Assembly: GCF_000973725.1 (NCBI RefSeq)
Contig: NZ_CP009621.1
Span: forward strand, 1,059,501 to 1,123,500
DNA: 64,000 nucleotides
From: Pontibacter korlensis
GTDB taxonomy: Bacteria > Bacteroidota > Bacteroidia > Cytophagales > Hymenobacteraceae
Reading direction: 5' to 3'
Shown: positions 34,613-43,184 of the stretch, in pieces
How positions within the stretch are numbered: the first letter of the stretch is position 1
Layout: each line of letters opens with the position of its first letter
Notes under the pieces: model-generated
The model's database searches: none
Told to the model about the DNA's origin: nothing
The model's input: the letters and a program-made list of their open reading frames with translations, nothing else
Made by a program: the position numbers and the translations under genes

Positions 34613-35647
34613 CTATAGGGACTCTTCATATAGCTCCCACTTCTCTAAAACAGATTTGAAATCTTCAGGAAGCTCTGAATCAAACTGCATGAATTCTTTT
34701 GTGCTAGGGTGTAGGAAACCAAGTGACTTTGCATGCAGTGCCTGACGAGGCATCAACTTAAAAGCGTTTTCTACAAAAGATTTATACGTCCCATTAGGTG
34801 ATCCATATAATATCTTATCGCCGCCATACGTGCTGTCAGAGAAGAGCGCATGTCCTAGATGCTTCATGTGCGCCCGTATCTGGTGCGTTCTACCTGTCTC
34901 CAGGTTGCACTGCACCAACGAAACAAATTTGAAGCTCCTAAGCACCTTATAATGCGTTACAGCGTGCTTACCATAATCACCATCAGGATACACGGCCATT
35001 ACCTTTCTATCTTTAACACTGCGGCCTATACGGCCTACGATAGTTCCTTGCTTCTCCTTAGGTACACCCCAAACTAAGGCATAGTACGTTCGCTCTATAC
35101 TATGGTCAAAAAACTGCTTTGCCAGATAGGCCATACTATAATCTGTTTTGGCTATAACCAGCAAACCAGAAGTATCTTTGTCAATGCGATGTACTAAGCC
35201 TGGCCTTCCCTCCCCATTTCTATGCGTAGGCAGGTTCTGGAGATGATAGGTAAGAGCATTAACCAAGGTGCCGTTCCAGTTGTTGTAAGCTGGGTGCACT
35301 ACCATACCTGCCGGCTTGTTTACCAACAGCAACTCGCCATCCTCATAAAGTATATTCAACGGAATGTTCTCCGGCACTACATCTGTATCGCGTGGAGGCT
35401 CGGCTAGCGTAACGGTAATCACATCAAATGGCTTTACCTTATAGCTTACCTTTACCGGCTTCTCATTTACCTGAACCGATTCAGAGCGGATAGCCTCTTG
35501 CAGCTTGTTACGTGTAACGTTTGGCAAACGGTCCATCAAGAACTTATCTACGCGCAACAACGCCTGGCCTTTATCCACCACTATGCGATGGTGTTCATAT
35601 AACTCATCTGAGTCCTCAATGCTTTCTGTTTCTGTGTATTCTACCAC
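34613..35647 (-). CDS. RluD-family 23S rRNA pseudouridine synthase
   Basis: Isomerises uridines in 23S rRNA (helix 69 for RluD itself). The GTG at 35647 gives 344 residues; an ATG-like frame up to 35692 runs through the terminator of the upstream skp gene and is unlikely to be translated. Domains: S4 RNA-binding (about 30-90) and catalytic RluA-type domain (about 95-320) with the signature HRIDKDTSGLLVIAK whose aspartate is catalytic. RluD versus other RluA members cannot be fully separated, but the S4 domain favours RluD. Last gene of the long envelope run, after a terminator. Confidence 0.92.
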   Translation of the reverse strand: MVEYTETESIEDSDELYEHHRIVVDKGQALLRVDKFLMDRLPNVTRNKLQEAIRSESVQVNEKPVKVSYKVKPFDVITVTLAEPPRDTDVVPENIPLNILYEDGELLLVNKPAGMVVHPAYNNWNGTLVNALTYHLQNLPTHRNGEGRPGLVHRIDKDTSGLLVIAKTDYSMAYLAKQFFDHSIERTYYALVWGVPKEKQGTIVGRIGRSVKDRKVMAVYPDGDYGKHAVTHYKVLRSFKFVSLVQCNLETGRTHQIRAHMKHLGHALFSDSTYGGDKILYGSPNGTYKSFVENAFKLMPRQALHAKSLGFLHPSTKEFMQFDSELPEDFKSVLEKWELYEESL

Positions 35648-35665
35648 GACTATACTAACAGGTAT

Positions 35666-35700
35666 AAAAAAAGAAAGCCGAAGTATAAACAACGGCTTTC
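35666..35700 (-). terminator. Terminator after the second skp gene
   Basis: GAAAGCCG and CGGCTTTC form an 8-bp stem with a 12-base loop, followed on the minus strand by seven T. It lies just before the rluD start and settles that start downstream. Confidence 0.8.
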
Positions 35701-35723
35701 CTAAACTATAAAAAGTTATTTAC

Positions 35724-36338
35724 TTAGTTTTTCTTCTTGTTGTTTTTCGCTGGTGTAGCTGGCTTAGCGGCTGGAGTAGCTGGCTTTGAAGCAGCTGGCT
35801 CTGGTGTCTGCTGCGCTTTAGCTGGGTCTACGCCAAGCTTCTTCAGTACAAGCGGAGAGATATCACCATCTTCAGGACCAGCAAGCAAAGCTTGGTTGCT
35901 GATAACATAAGTATAGCCATTCTCTTTAGCTACATCTTTGATGGCTTTGTCAATCTTAGTGATAACAGGGTCAACTAAAGATTTCTCTTTTTGCTGAAGA
36001 GACATTTGAGCATTACGCTGGAACTCCTGGATTGAATTGTTCAGGCCCATCAGTTCTTTCTCTTTGTCCTCACGGATTGTTGCATCCATAGTAGCAGCAC
36101 CTTTTTCGTATGCCTGCAGTTTGCTTTCATACTCAGCATACTTGTTCTTTAGCTGGTTCTCAAGCTGTGTGCTATGGTCTTTTAGCTGAGACTCAATCTG
36201 CTTGCTTTCTGGCAATTGTAGTAGAATATACTCCACGTTTGTATAACCAATCTTAAGCGGCTGGTCATTGCTCTGTGCGAAAGACGCAAAGCTGATCAGA
36301 AAGAACGCTGCTACTAGAAGTTTAATTTTGTTCATCAT
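35724..36338 (-). CDS. OmpH/Skp-family periplasmic chaperone (second)
   Basis: Holdase for outer-membrane proteins on the way to BamA. The 204 residues have a signal peptide (about 1-21, ASFAQ), a strand IGYTNVEYILLQLPE typical of OmpH, a long coiled coil (about 45-115: LKDHSTQLENQLKNKYAEYE and onward), then the closing strand YTYVISNQALLAG. The C-terminal tail is a low-complexity Pro/Ala/Lys stretch (about 168-204). It follows another skp gene by 30 bases. Confidence 0.92.
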   Translation of the reverse strand: MMNKIKLLVAAFFLISFASFAQSNDQPLKIGYTNVEYILLQLPESKQIESQLKDHSTQLENQLKNKYAEYESKLQAYEKGAATMDATIREDKEKELMGLNNSIQEFQRNAQMSLQQKEKSLVDPVITKIDKAIKDVAKENGYTYVISNQALLAGPEDGDISPLVLKKLGVDPAKAQQTPEPAASKPATPAAKPATPAKNNKKKN

Positions 36339-36368
36339 TGGTTGGTTAATTAATAAGTATTTAGACGT

Positions 36369-37022
36369 TTAGTTGTTAGACTTCTTTTTTGTGGCCTTCT
36401 GGGCTGGTGGTTGCTGTTGCTCTTGCGGCTCCTCCCCTACCTCAGGCAGGTTTTCAGGGTCATCCACAATTGCATCAGCTGGTTGTTTACCTGTAGAGTT
36501 TTTTCTATCAGAAGCTAACCCCAGCTCCTCCAGCACATACTCTGTATAATCATGCACAGGGTTAGTATAAATCATAACTAGGTCTCCAGACTTATCAAAC
36601 ATTATCTGAATGCCCCTAGATTTAGATACTTTCTCAACGGCTTCGAAAACCTCATCCTGTATCGGGCGCATTAGCTCCTGGCGGCGCTTAAACATCATGC
36701 CTTCGTAGCCAAATACCTTGCGCTGGTAGTCGCGCAATTCATTTTCTTTCTTGGTTATTTCGGCTTGGCGCTTTTGCTTCATCTGCTCAGTTAGCAGCAC
36801 TTCTTCCGCCTTATAGTCTTGCTTTAGCTTATCAGCCTGCTGCTGTAGCTGCTCTATTTCTCGTTGCCAAGCCTCAGCGTATTTGTCCATCTCCTGCTGC
36901 ACCTGGTTGAAGGCTGGCATCTTGCTCAGGATGAAGTTGGAGTCAATATAGCCAATCTTCTGTGCTTGCGAAACAGACGCTAACAAAAAGCCTGCTAAAA
37001 AGATGAACAAAAACTTTTTCAT
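36369..37022 (-). CDS. OmpH/Skp-family periplasmic chaperone (first)
   Basis: A 217-residue Skp relative with signal peptide (about 1-20), the IGYIDSNFILSKMPAF strand, and a glutamine- and lysine-rich coiled coil (about 35-120). The C-terminal extension is acidic, then Gln/Pro-rich (EEPQEQQQPPAQK). Skp trimers hold unfolded barrel proteins in their helical arms. It sits 19 bases after bamA, so chaperone and insertase are made together. Two skp copies in tandem are usual in Bacteroidota. Confidence 0.92.
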   Translation of the reverse strand: MKKFLFIFLAGFLLASVSQAQKIGYIDSNFILSKMPAFNQVQQEMDKYAEAWQREIEQLQQQADKLKQDYKAEEVLLTEQMKQKRQAEITKKENELRDYQRKVFGYEGMMFKRRQELMRPIQDEVFEAVEKVSKSRGIQIMFDKSGDLVMIYTNPVHDYTEYVLEELGLASDRKNSTGKQPADAIVDDPENLPEVGEEPQEQQQPPAQKATKKKSNN

Positions 37023-37040
37023 ACTAATTCAATTCTGGTT

Positions 37041-39563
37041 TTAGCGGATCTGCTGACCAATGATGAAGTGGAACATACCACGCTTATCATTCATGCCGCC
37101 TGGCAGATCATCCAATCTCCATGCATAATCAAAGCCAAGCAGACCAAACGCAGCCATAAAGATTCTGGCACCTACACCCGCTGAGCGGTAAAGCTTGAAC
37201 GGATTATAGTTTTTGTAGCTACCGAAGTTATTACCAGCCTCTACAAATGCCAGGCCATAAATTGTAGCTGCCGGGTTTGGAGAGATCAGTTGGCGAGCCT
37301 CGAACACAAATTTGTTATAGGCTATACCACCAGCACTTAACAGGCTAGGATCATTTAGTGTGTTAACCACGCTTTCATCTTCGTAACCACGAAGACCGAT
37401 ATACTCTGTACCCACAAAAATATTACCACCACCAAGACCGGCACCACCTAACTTAAAGCGCTCAAATGGTCCTACACTTTCACCTGAACCATAAGTGCCT
37501 AAGAAGCCAAAGTGTGCTCTGGTGTTGAACACCAAATTTCCTGCCACATTTATAAAATATGAGGCATCGAACATCCATTTATTAAACTCGATGTACTCAT
37601 ACTGGTCTTTGCGATCAGAAAACAGCGAGTAAGGCGGTGTTAGGTTAAGGCTTAACGTGAAAGAAGAACCTCTTCTAGGGAAAGTCGGATTATCTATACT
37701 TGAGCGACCTAATGTATTTACAATCGAGATACTGTTAGAATTACCGTTGTCAAAGCCTGAGAATAACGCATAGTCCTTTAGAGTATAGCGGTTAAAGGAC
37801 AGTGAGTGGTTCATAAAGAAGTAGTTATCAGGCCAGTTCAGTCGTCGGCCTAGACTTACTGCTGCACCATTCACATTCAGGCGGCTATAGTCGCCAGTTT
37901 CTTCGTAAGGGTTATAATAGCTTGCTCCTATGTTTCTTCTATAAACAGTCTTGAACAAGCTAACTGTAAGTGAGTTAGCCTTACGGCCTCCCAACCATGG
38001 TTCTGTAAATGAGAACGAGTATGACTGGTAGTATTTACCGTTTGCTTGCACATTCAGCGATAAGCGCTGACCATCACCAGTAGGTATAGGTCTCCATTCT
38101 GAGAAGTCGAAGAGCTTTCTTGTAGAGAAATTATTCAGGGTAAGACCAACAGTACCTACTGCACCAATTGGACCACCCCATCCACCAGATAAGCTTATTT
38201 GGTCGTTTGGCCGCTCAGTTACACTGTAGGCAATGTCCACAGTACCATCCGCAGGGTTAGGTATTGGGTTCAGTCCGATTGTTTCCGGGTCAAAGTAGCC
38301 AAGGGCAGCCAGTTCATTTCTTGTTCTAATCAAGTCATCACGGCTATACTTCTGACCCGGCAATGTTCTGATCTCTCGCAGAATCACATGGTCACTTGTC
38401 TTGTCATTACCAGAAATCAGGATTTTGTTAATCGTAGCTTGTGGACCTTCCTGCACACGCATCTCCAGGTCAATCGAGTCCCCTTCTACACGCGTTTCAA
38501 CTGGGGTAATGCTGGAGAACAGGTAGCCGTCGTTTTGGTAAAGCGCAGATACGTCTACACCGGTAGGGTTATAAGTTAGACGCTTCTCCAGCTCCTGCTG
38601 GTCATATACGTCACCCCTGCTGATACCAAGTACACGCGCCAGGTAAGCATCGTCGTATAGGTAGTTACCTGTCCAGGTTATATTGCGATAGTAATACTGC
38701 TGTCCTTCATCTACCGTTATTTGTATACCAAGCCTATCTTCACTGATACGGTATACTGAGTCTGACACAATCGTCGCATCACGATAGCCTTGGCTGTTGT
38801 AGAAGGTTATAAGTGCTTCTTTGTCTTCTTCGAACTTTGTACGGTTAAATTTAGAGGACGTGAATATTTTGTAGAATCTCTTCTCTTTCGTATTCTTCAG
38901 CTGGCGCTGGAGTTTTTTATCAGCAAAGGCCTCGTTGCCGACAAACTCTATATCGCCAACCTTTACTTTATCACCTTTATCAACGTGAATGTTCAATACC
39001 ACGCTATTCGGTAGAATAGAGTCAGGACGCTGTGTAATATTTACCTTCACGTTCAGGAAACTCTTATCCACAAAATATTCGCGCACTACATTGCGGGTGC
39101 TGTTTAGAACGGCATCCGTTACAATGCGTCCTTTTTGCAATGGCACTTTGTCTCTTAAGGCATCTCCCTGAGATTTATTTATACCTGAAAAGCGGAAGTT
39201 AGAAAGACGAGGGCGTTCCGTTAAGTTGAACGTCAGAAAGATAACATCCCCCTCAGTACGCGCTGTTACATCCACATCACCTAAAATCCCTTGATCCCAT
39301 AGGTTTTCGATAGCGCGACTAATGTCTTCGCCTGGCACCGTCACCATATCACCCTCTTTCAGACCTGTTAAGGAAGTAAGTGCTATTGGGTCCAGAAACT
39401 TGTAACCGCTAACCGAAATTCCGCCAATGCGGTACTGGCGGGGCTGCTGGTAATCTACAGGAGACGACTGGGCAGGTCTGTTAAGTACTTGGGAGGAGGC
39501 CGTGCCTGCCATTAGCAGAAACACTAGCACCCAGATGCATCTTGTCATTCGTGTGTTTATCAC
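37041..39563 (-). CDS. bamA: Outer membrane protein assembly factor BamA
   Basis: Central insertase for outer-membrane beta-barrels. The 840 residues include a signal peptide, five POTRA-type units (about 45-435) and a 16-strand barrel with the conserved loop-6 region near 690-720 (GLRGYEDESV). The ORF can start with GTG at 39563, overlapping the uppS stop by four bases, or with ATG at 39548, which gives a tidier signal peptide. The C-terminus reads FHFIIGQQIR, so the usual final aromatic residue is followed by extra residues. Next come two skp genes. Confidence 0.96.
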   Translation of the reverse strand: MINTRMTRCIWVLVFLLMAGTASSQVLNRPAQSSPVDYQQPRQYRIGGISVSGYKFLDPIALTSLTGLKEGDMVTVPGEDISRAIENLWDQGILGDVDVTARTEGDVIFLTFNLTERPRLSNFRFSGINKSQGDALRDKVPLQKGRIVTDAVLNSTRNVVREYFVDKSFLNVKVNITQRPDSILPNSVVLNIHVDKGDKVKVGDIEFVGNEAFADKKLQRQLKNTKEKRFYKIFTSSKFNRTKFEEDKEALITFYNSQGYRDATIVSDSVYRISEDRLGIQITVDEGQQYYYRNITWTGNYLYDDAYLARVLGISRGDVYDQQELEKRLTYNPTGVDVSALYQNDGYLFSSITPVETRVEGDSIDLEMRVQEGPQATINKILISGNDKTSDHVILREIRTLPGQKYSRDDLIRTRNELAALGYFDPETIGLNPIPNPADGTVDIAYSVTERPNDQISLSGGWGGPIGAVGTVGLTLNNFSTRKLFDFSEWRPIPTGDGQRLSLNVQANGKYYQSYSFSFTEPWLGGRKANSLTVSLFKTVYRRNIGASYYNPYEETGDYSRLNVNGAAVSLGRRLNWPDNYFFMNHSLSFNRYTLKDYALFSGFDNGNSNSISIVNTLGRSSIDNPTFPRRGSSFTLSLNLTPPYSLFSDRKDQYEYIEFNKWMFDASYFINVAGNLVFNTRAHFGFLGTYGSGESVGPFERFKLGGAGLGGGNIFVGTEYIGLRGYEDESVVNTLNDPSLLSAGGIAYNKFVFEARQLISPNPAATIYGLAFVEAGNNFGSYKNYNPFKLYRSAGVGARIFMAAFGLLGFDYAWRLDDLPGGMNDKRGMFHFIIGQQIR

Positions 39564-40303
39564 TTTGTTATTTGTTCACTTGTCTTACCAAATCTGCGCT
39601 CACGGCTCTGGTAAGATAATATTGCTTCGTAGAGATGTTCCTTTCTAAAATCCGGCCAGAGCAACTCTGTAATGTATAACTCAGTATAAGCTAATTGCCA
39701 GAGAAGGAAGTTACTTATGCGCTGTTCTCCGCTAGTCCTGATCAAAAGTTCAGGATCGGGCATACCTGTTGTTGAAAGGTATTCAGCTATAGAGGCCTCA
39801 TTTATTTCATCAGCCTTTATATTACCTTGACCCGCCTCGCTTGCAAGGCGTTGCACAGCTTGTGTAATATCCCAGCGGCCACTGTAGCTTAATGCCAATA
39901 CCAGTGTCATTCTGGTATTGTGTTTAGTCAGCTCCATTGCCTCCATCAGTTCGCGTTGGCAAGCTTTAGGCAAACTGGCAGTGTTACCAATCGTCTGCAG
40001 GCGAATGTTGTTCTTATTAAGAGTGGCAGTTTCCTTACGGATGGTAGACACCAGCAACGTCATCAACGCTGAAACCTCTTCTGCTGGCCGCGACCAGTTT
40101 TCTGTAGAAAAAGCATACAAGGTCAGGTACTCAACACCTAACTCTGCTGCAGCTTCTACAGTATCGCGCACGGCCTTTATGGCATTCTGATGACCAAAGA
40201 TACGCAGTCCGCCTCTTCGCTTTGCCCAACGCCCATTACCGTCCATGATAACGGCTATGTGCCTTGGTAAATTGCCTAAGTCTACTTTATCCTTTAAATT
40301 CAT
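39560..40303 (-). CDS. uppS: Isoprenyl transferase (undecaprenyl diphosphate synthase)
   Basis: Makes the C55 carrier lipid for peptidoglycan and surface polysaccharides. From the ATG at 40303 the product has 247 residues, normal for the family; a TTG seven codons earlier is less likely. Signatures: MDGNGRWAKRRG near 21-32 with the catalytic aspartate, LYAFSTENWSRP near 66-77, and the RTSGEQRISNFLLWQ segment near 188-202. The stop overlaps the bamA start, coupling lipid carrier and outer-membrane assembly genes as in other Bacteroidota. Confidence 0.97.
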   Translation of the reverse strand: MNLKDKVDLGNLPRHIAVIMDGNGRWAKRRGGLRIFGHQNAIKAVRDTVEAAAELGVEYLTLYAFSTENWSRPAEEVSALMTLLVSTIRKETATLNKNNIRLQTIGNTASLPKACQRELMEAMELTKHNTRMTLVLALSYSGRWDITQAVQRLASEAGQGNIKADEINEASIAEYLSTTGMPDPELLIRTSGEQRISNFLLWQLAYTELYITELLWPDFRKEHLYEAILSYQSRERRFGKTSEQITK

Positions 40304-40362
40304 TAAAACACAATTTCCTTGCAAGTTACAAAAAGCAAGACAAATTTGTGAATGATTGCGGT

Positions 40363-41130
40363 TTAATCTAAAAGACCTGGCTTGTTCTTATATACTGGAG
40401 GGCAGTTGTAGCGGTAGAAAGTATAAGATATACTGATGCCGTTGTAGAAGTACCAGTCTTTATCATGTGGGTTTGCAATGTTATCTGAAAACTCAGGAGA
40501 GGCGAGATAATCTATCTTATCCGTAAAAGTTTTTCTAGCCCCGAATTCTAGCCCTAAGTTCCAGTGCATACTGAGAGCATACTTTACACCTACACCGAAA
40601 GGAATCGCTACGGTCATGTCGGTATCAAACTCCCTCTCGACATTCCCTGCCAACGTAAGCTTCTTATTGTATAGCAGGCCTGCAACTCCCACGAAGAGGT
40701 AGGGAGAAAACCGGGGGCTTTGGCTACGGTCATAGTAATCAAGAAAGTTATATTCAACCACACCAGAAAGCTCTAGTAGGCTAAGACGCAATTCTGCTTG
40801 GCGGTCAGCATGAAGTGGACGATCACTAAAGGCTTCATCGCTGAAGGTGTTATCATCTACAATACGATGGCTCCCCATTAACCCCCCACGGAGGGTAATA
40901 GCATTTGACATATCACGGCGATAAAATACTGTGAGTGCTGGCTGATTGTTCAGGAAGCGGTAATTAGGTGAGATTTCGCCTTTATAATTAGCTCCACCTA
41001 TACCAACTCCTATCTCCGAGGTTGTTACAGATCTTCCTATTTGAGCTATAGCTGGGGCGACAAAAAAAGCACTCCCTACTTGCAGAAATAGACAAATAAG
41101 GAGTGCTTGTATAAAAGTACGTAGCGTCAT
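40363..41130 (-). CDS. DUF6089-family outer-membrane protein (second copy)
   Basis: A 255-residue predicted small beta-barrel: signal peptide (about 1-29), then alternating strands such as EIGVGIGGANYKGE, PALTVFYRRDMSNAITLRGGL and PYLFVGVAGLLYN. These features and the position before uppS match DUF6089 proteins. The role is unknown; constant linkage with uppS-bamA-skp suggests envelope biogenesis. It is similar in plan to the next gene upstream (41182-42168), with the shared phrase G-x-x-Y-F/K-G and a K-T-F-T-D-K/Y-I/L-D-Y/D segment, pointing to duplication. Confidence 0.8.
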   Translation of the reverse strand: MTLRTFIQALLICLFLQVGSAFFVAPAIAQIGRSVTTSEIGVGIGGANYKGEISPNYRFLNNQPALTVFYRRDMSNAITLRGGLMGSHRIVDDNTFSDEAFSDRPLHADRQAELRLSLLELSGVVEYNFLDYYDRSQSPRFSPYLFVGVAGLLYNKKLTLAGNVEREFDTDMTVAIPFGVGVKYALSMHWNLGLEFGARKTFTDKIDYLASPEFSDNIANPHDKDWYFYNGISISYTFYRYNCPPVYKNKPGLLD

Positions 41131-41181
41131 GTATTCTGAGCAAAGTTTAGTAGTTGAACAACGCAGCCGCTGTCCGTTCTA

Positions 41182-42168
41182 TTATCTAAACTTCGGACTT
41201 CTGACACGCGGTGATAAAATATAATTCAGTGTTAGGCCTGTGGTGATGTACCAGTCATCGTCAGATCTTTCGCCTCTCTGCTGTCCATCTCTTCCGTAAC
41301 CTCTAACAATCATGTAAGGAGTACCACTTGGGTCTGGCTGAGTTGTAAAGCCTGAACCTGCACTTCTATCTGAAAGTATAGCGGCTGCCGTAGGATTCTC
41401 GCCACCGCCATTTAAAATATTCTGTTTGGAGGCGTAAGTTGTACTTACATCATCGAGATAATCCGTAAAGGTTTTTCTCCAACCAACTTCAAGGCTAAGA
41501 TCCCAGTAGCGATCAATTTTGTAACGCACACCCAAACCAAACGGAATAGCAATTTGTACTCGTTTGTAAGGCTCTGGATAATTTCCTCCCTCAGCATACT
41601 GCCCTTCAGTACCTAAAGGTTGCAGTTCATACCAACCGGTTGCTATATCATTATCTCCAAAATCCCCCATAGAGCCTCTTTCATAATACGCCTTTGGATT
41701 ATGATGCATTACAGCCACACCTGCAAATGCATAGGGCACAAAATCAGGGCGACGTTGATAAGTACTGCGGTTCTCGAAGAGGTCAACCACAGCTACGGTG
41801 CTAAGCTCTTTTATATCGTTGCGGAATGATAAATTTCTACCAAAGCGACCTCTGTTCTCACCTTCGTTCTGAGAGGCACTTAATGCATCATCTCCGGTTA
41901 AACGCCCCCAGGTAAACCCTACACGATAAGAGAAACGTGGCGCAAAGCGGTAGGTATAGCTAATTCCCGCACTTGGCCTCGTAGACTTAAAGCGAAAGCT
42001 TGTAAAATCTGGCTGAGGTACAATGTCCCCAAAGTAGTTCATAGCTCCGAAGGTCACCCCCACTGAACCATACTGCTTACGTCTTGTCCAACGCTGCGCT
42101 TCCGCATCATTGGAGAAAAGTGTAAGTGTAAAAATAAGCATTAATGCAAGGGTACAAAGTTTCTTCAT
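41182..42168 (-). CDS. DUF6089-family outer-membrane protein (first copy)
   Basis: A 328-residue predicted barrel with a signal peptide (about 1-24, cleavage after DAEA). Strands alternate through the chain: SVGVTFGAMNYFGDIVP, AGISYTYRFAPRFSYRVGFTW, IPFGLGVRYKIDRYWDLSLE and WYITTGLTLNYI. It has a longer insertion than its paralog (about 250-295, rich in Gly, Ser and Asp), probably an outer loop. The paired copies lie 51 bases apart. Confidence 0.8.
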   Translation of the reverse strand: MKKLCTLALMLIFTLTLFSNDAEAQRWTRRKQYGSVGVTFGAMNYFGDIVPQPDFTSFRFKSTRPSAGISYTYRFAPRFSYRVGFTWGRLTGDDALSASQNEGENRGRFGRNLSFRNDIKELSTVAVVDLFENRSTYQRRPDFVPYAFAGVAVMHHNPKAYYERGSMGDFGDNDIATGWYELQPLGTEGQYAEGGNYPEPYKRVQIAIPFGLGVRYKIDRYWDLSLEVGWRKTFTDYLDDVSTTYASKQNILNGGGENPTAAAILSDRSAGSGFTTQPDPSGTPYMIVRGYGRDGQQRGERSDDDWYITTGLTLNYILSPRVRSPKFR

Positions 42169-42286
42169 AACAGAGAAATATCTAAATGGTAGCGTATCAG
42201 CAGGCTTGTATTCACCCCAAATTAATTGAAGACAAAAATAATCAGAATAGCCAATATTTAAAATAATATAACATATATATTTAATA

Positions 42287-43174
42287 TTATTTTATTGAGC
42301 TATTTCGCTTATCAAGTCCCCAATTAAGTTTACTACGTAGCGTCGATAAAAAGTTAACATGATGGAGCTTCACCAGCCTGGCAACAAAAGCTTCTCTCCG
42401 TACTGCCAGCTGCACATTCATATCCACAGGAGTAGACCTGGAATCCAGAGCCGCAAGATAGCTACTACTACGCCCCTCCACCTCAAACGAGATAACACTA
42501 CGATCAGAAACGATCATAGGCCGCACGTTTAGGTTATGCGGACATACGGGCGAAATAACAAAATTGTTGGTCTGTGGCAGCACCAAAGGTCCCCCGCAGC
42601 TAAGCGAGTATCCTGTTGATCCTGTAGGCGTGGCCACCACCAGGCCATCTGCCCAATAAGAATTTAGATATTCACCATCTATATACGTGTGCACCACAAT
42701 CATGGACGAAGTATCACGCTTCTGCACACTAAACTCGTTTAGGCCAAAGTTTATCCCTTTAAAGACCTCCTGATCAGAATCAACACGGATAAGAGCACGG
42801 TCGTCTAGCGTGTAATGTCCTTTATATAGTGCGTCCAAAGCAATGTTAACACTATCATAAGGGATGGTAGCCAAAAAACCGAGGCGCCCCGTATTAATGC
42901 CAAGTATAGGAATTTGCTGCTCTCCCACATAGGTTACTGTATCCAACAGGGTTCCGTCGCCGCCTATACTCAACACTACATCCACTCCTTCCAATCTATC
43001 GCCACGCCTGAAGGTCTCTATTCCTGTAGGCAAATTTATTGTATTCTTAAGGTACAGCTCAAAATGCTCTACCATACACAGCTGCGCCTTTCGGCGCTGC
43101 AACTCATCAAAAAGCGTCTGGATGAAAGGTTGAATGTTATCACTAAACGGTTTGCCAAGTATAGCTATTTTCAT
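42287..43174 (-). CDS. nadK: NAD kinase
   Basis: Phosphorylates NAD to NADP. The 295-residue protein has the GGDGT motif at 71-75 and the second family segment TPTGSTGYSLSCGGPL near 180-195, with the conserved NE of GLNEFSVQK just before. No other NAD gene adjoins it; linkage with the envelope run is a recurring Bacteroidota order. It lies 10 bases after the BamA-like gene. Confidence 0.97.
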   Translation of the reverse strand: MKIAILGKPFSDNIQPFIQTLFDELQRRKAQLCMVEHFELYLKNTINLPTGIETFRRGDRLEGVDVVLSIGGDGTLLDTVTYVGEQQIPILGINTGRLGFLATIPYDSVNIALDALYKGHYTLDDRALIRVDSDQEVFKGINFGLNEFSVQKRDTSSMIVVHTYIDGEYLNSYWADGLVVATPTGSTGYSLSCGGPLVLPQTNNFVISPVCPHNLNVRPMIVSDRSVISFEVEGRSSSYLAALDSRSTPVDMNVQLAVRREAFVARLVKLHHVNFLSTLRSKLNWGLDKRNSSIK

Positions 43175-43184
43175 TTCGATCGGG

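Noticed and set aside
35724..37022. Low-complexity C-terminal tails of the two Skp proteins as frameshift artefacts
   Set aside because: The tails (Pro/Ala/Lys and Gln/Pro-rich) are in frame, end in normal stops, and such tails are common in Bacteroidota Skp proteins.
42260..42293. AT-only inverted repeat AAAATAATAT/ATATTATTTT overlapping the nadK stop
   Set aside because: Ten A/T pairs in very AT-rich DNA are weak evidence for a terminator, and the arm enters the coding region.
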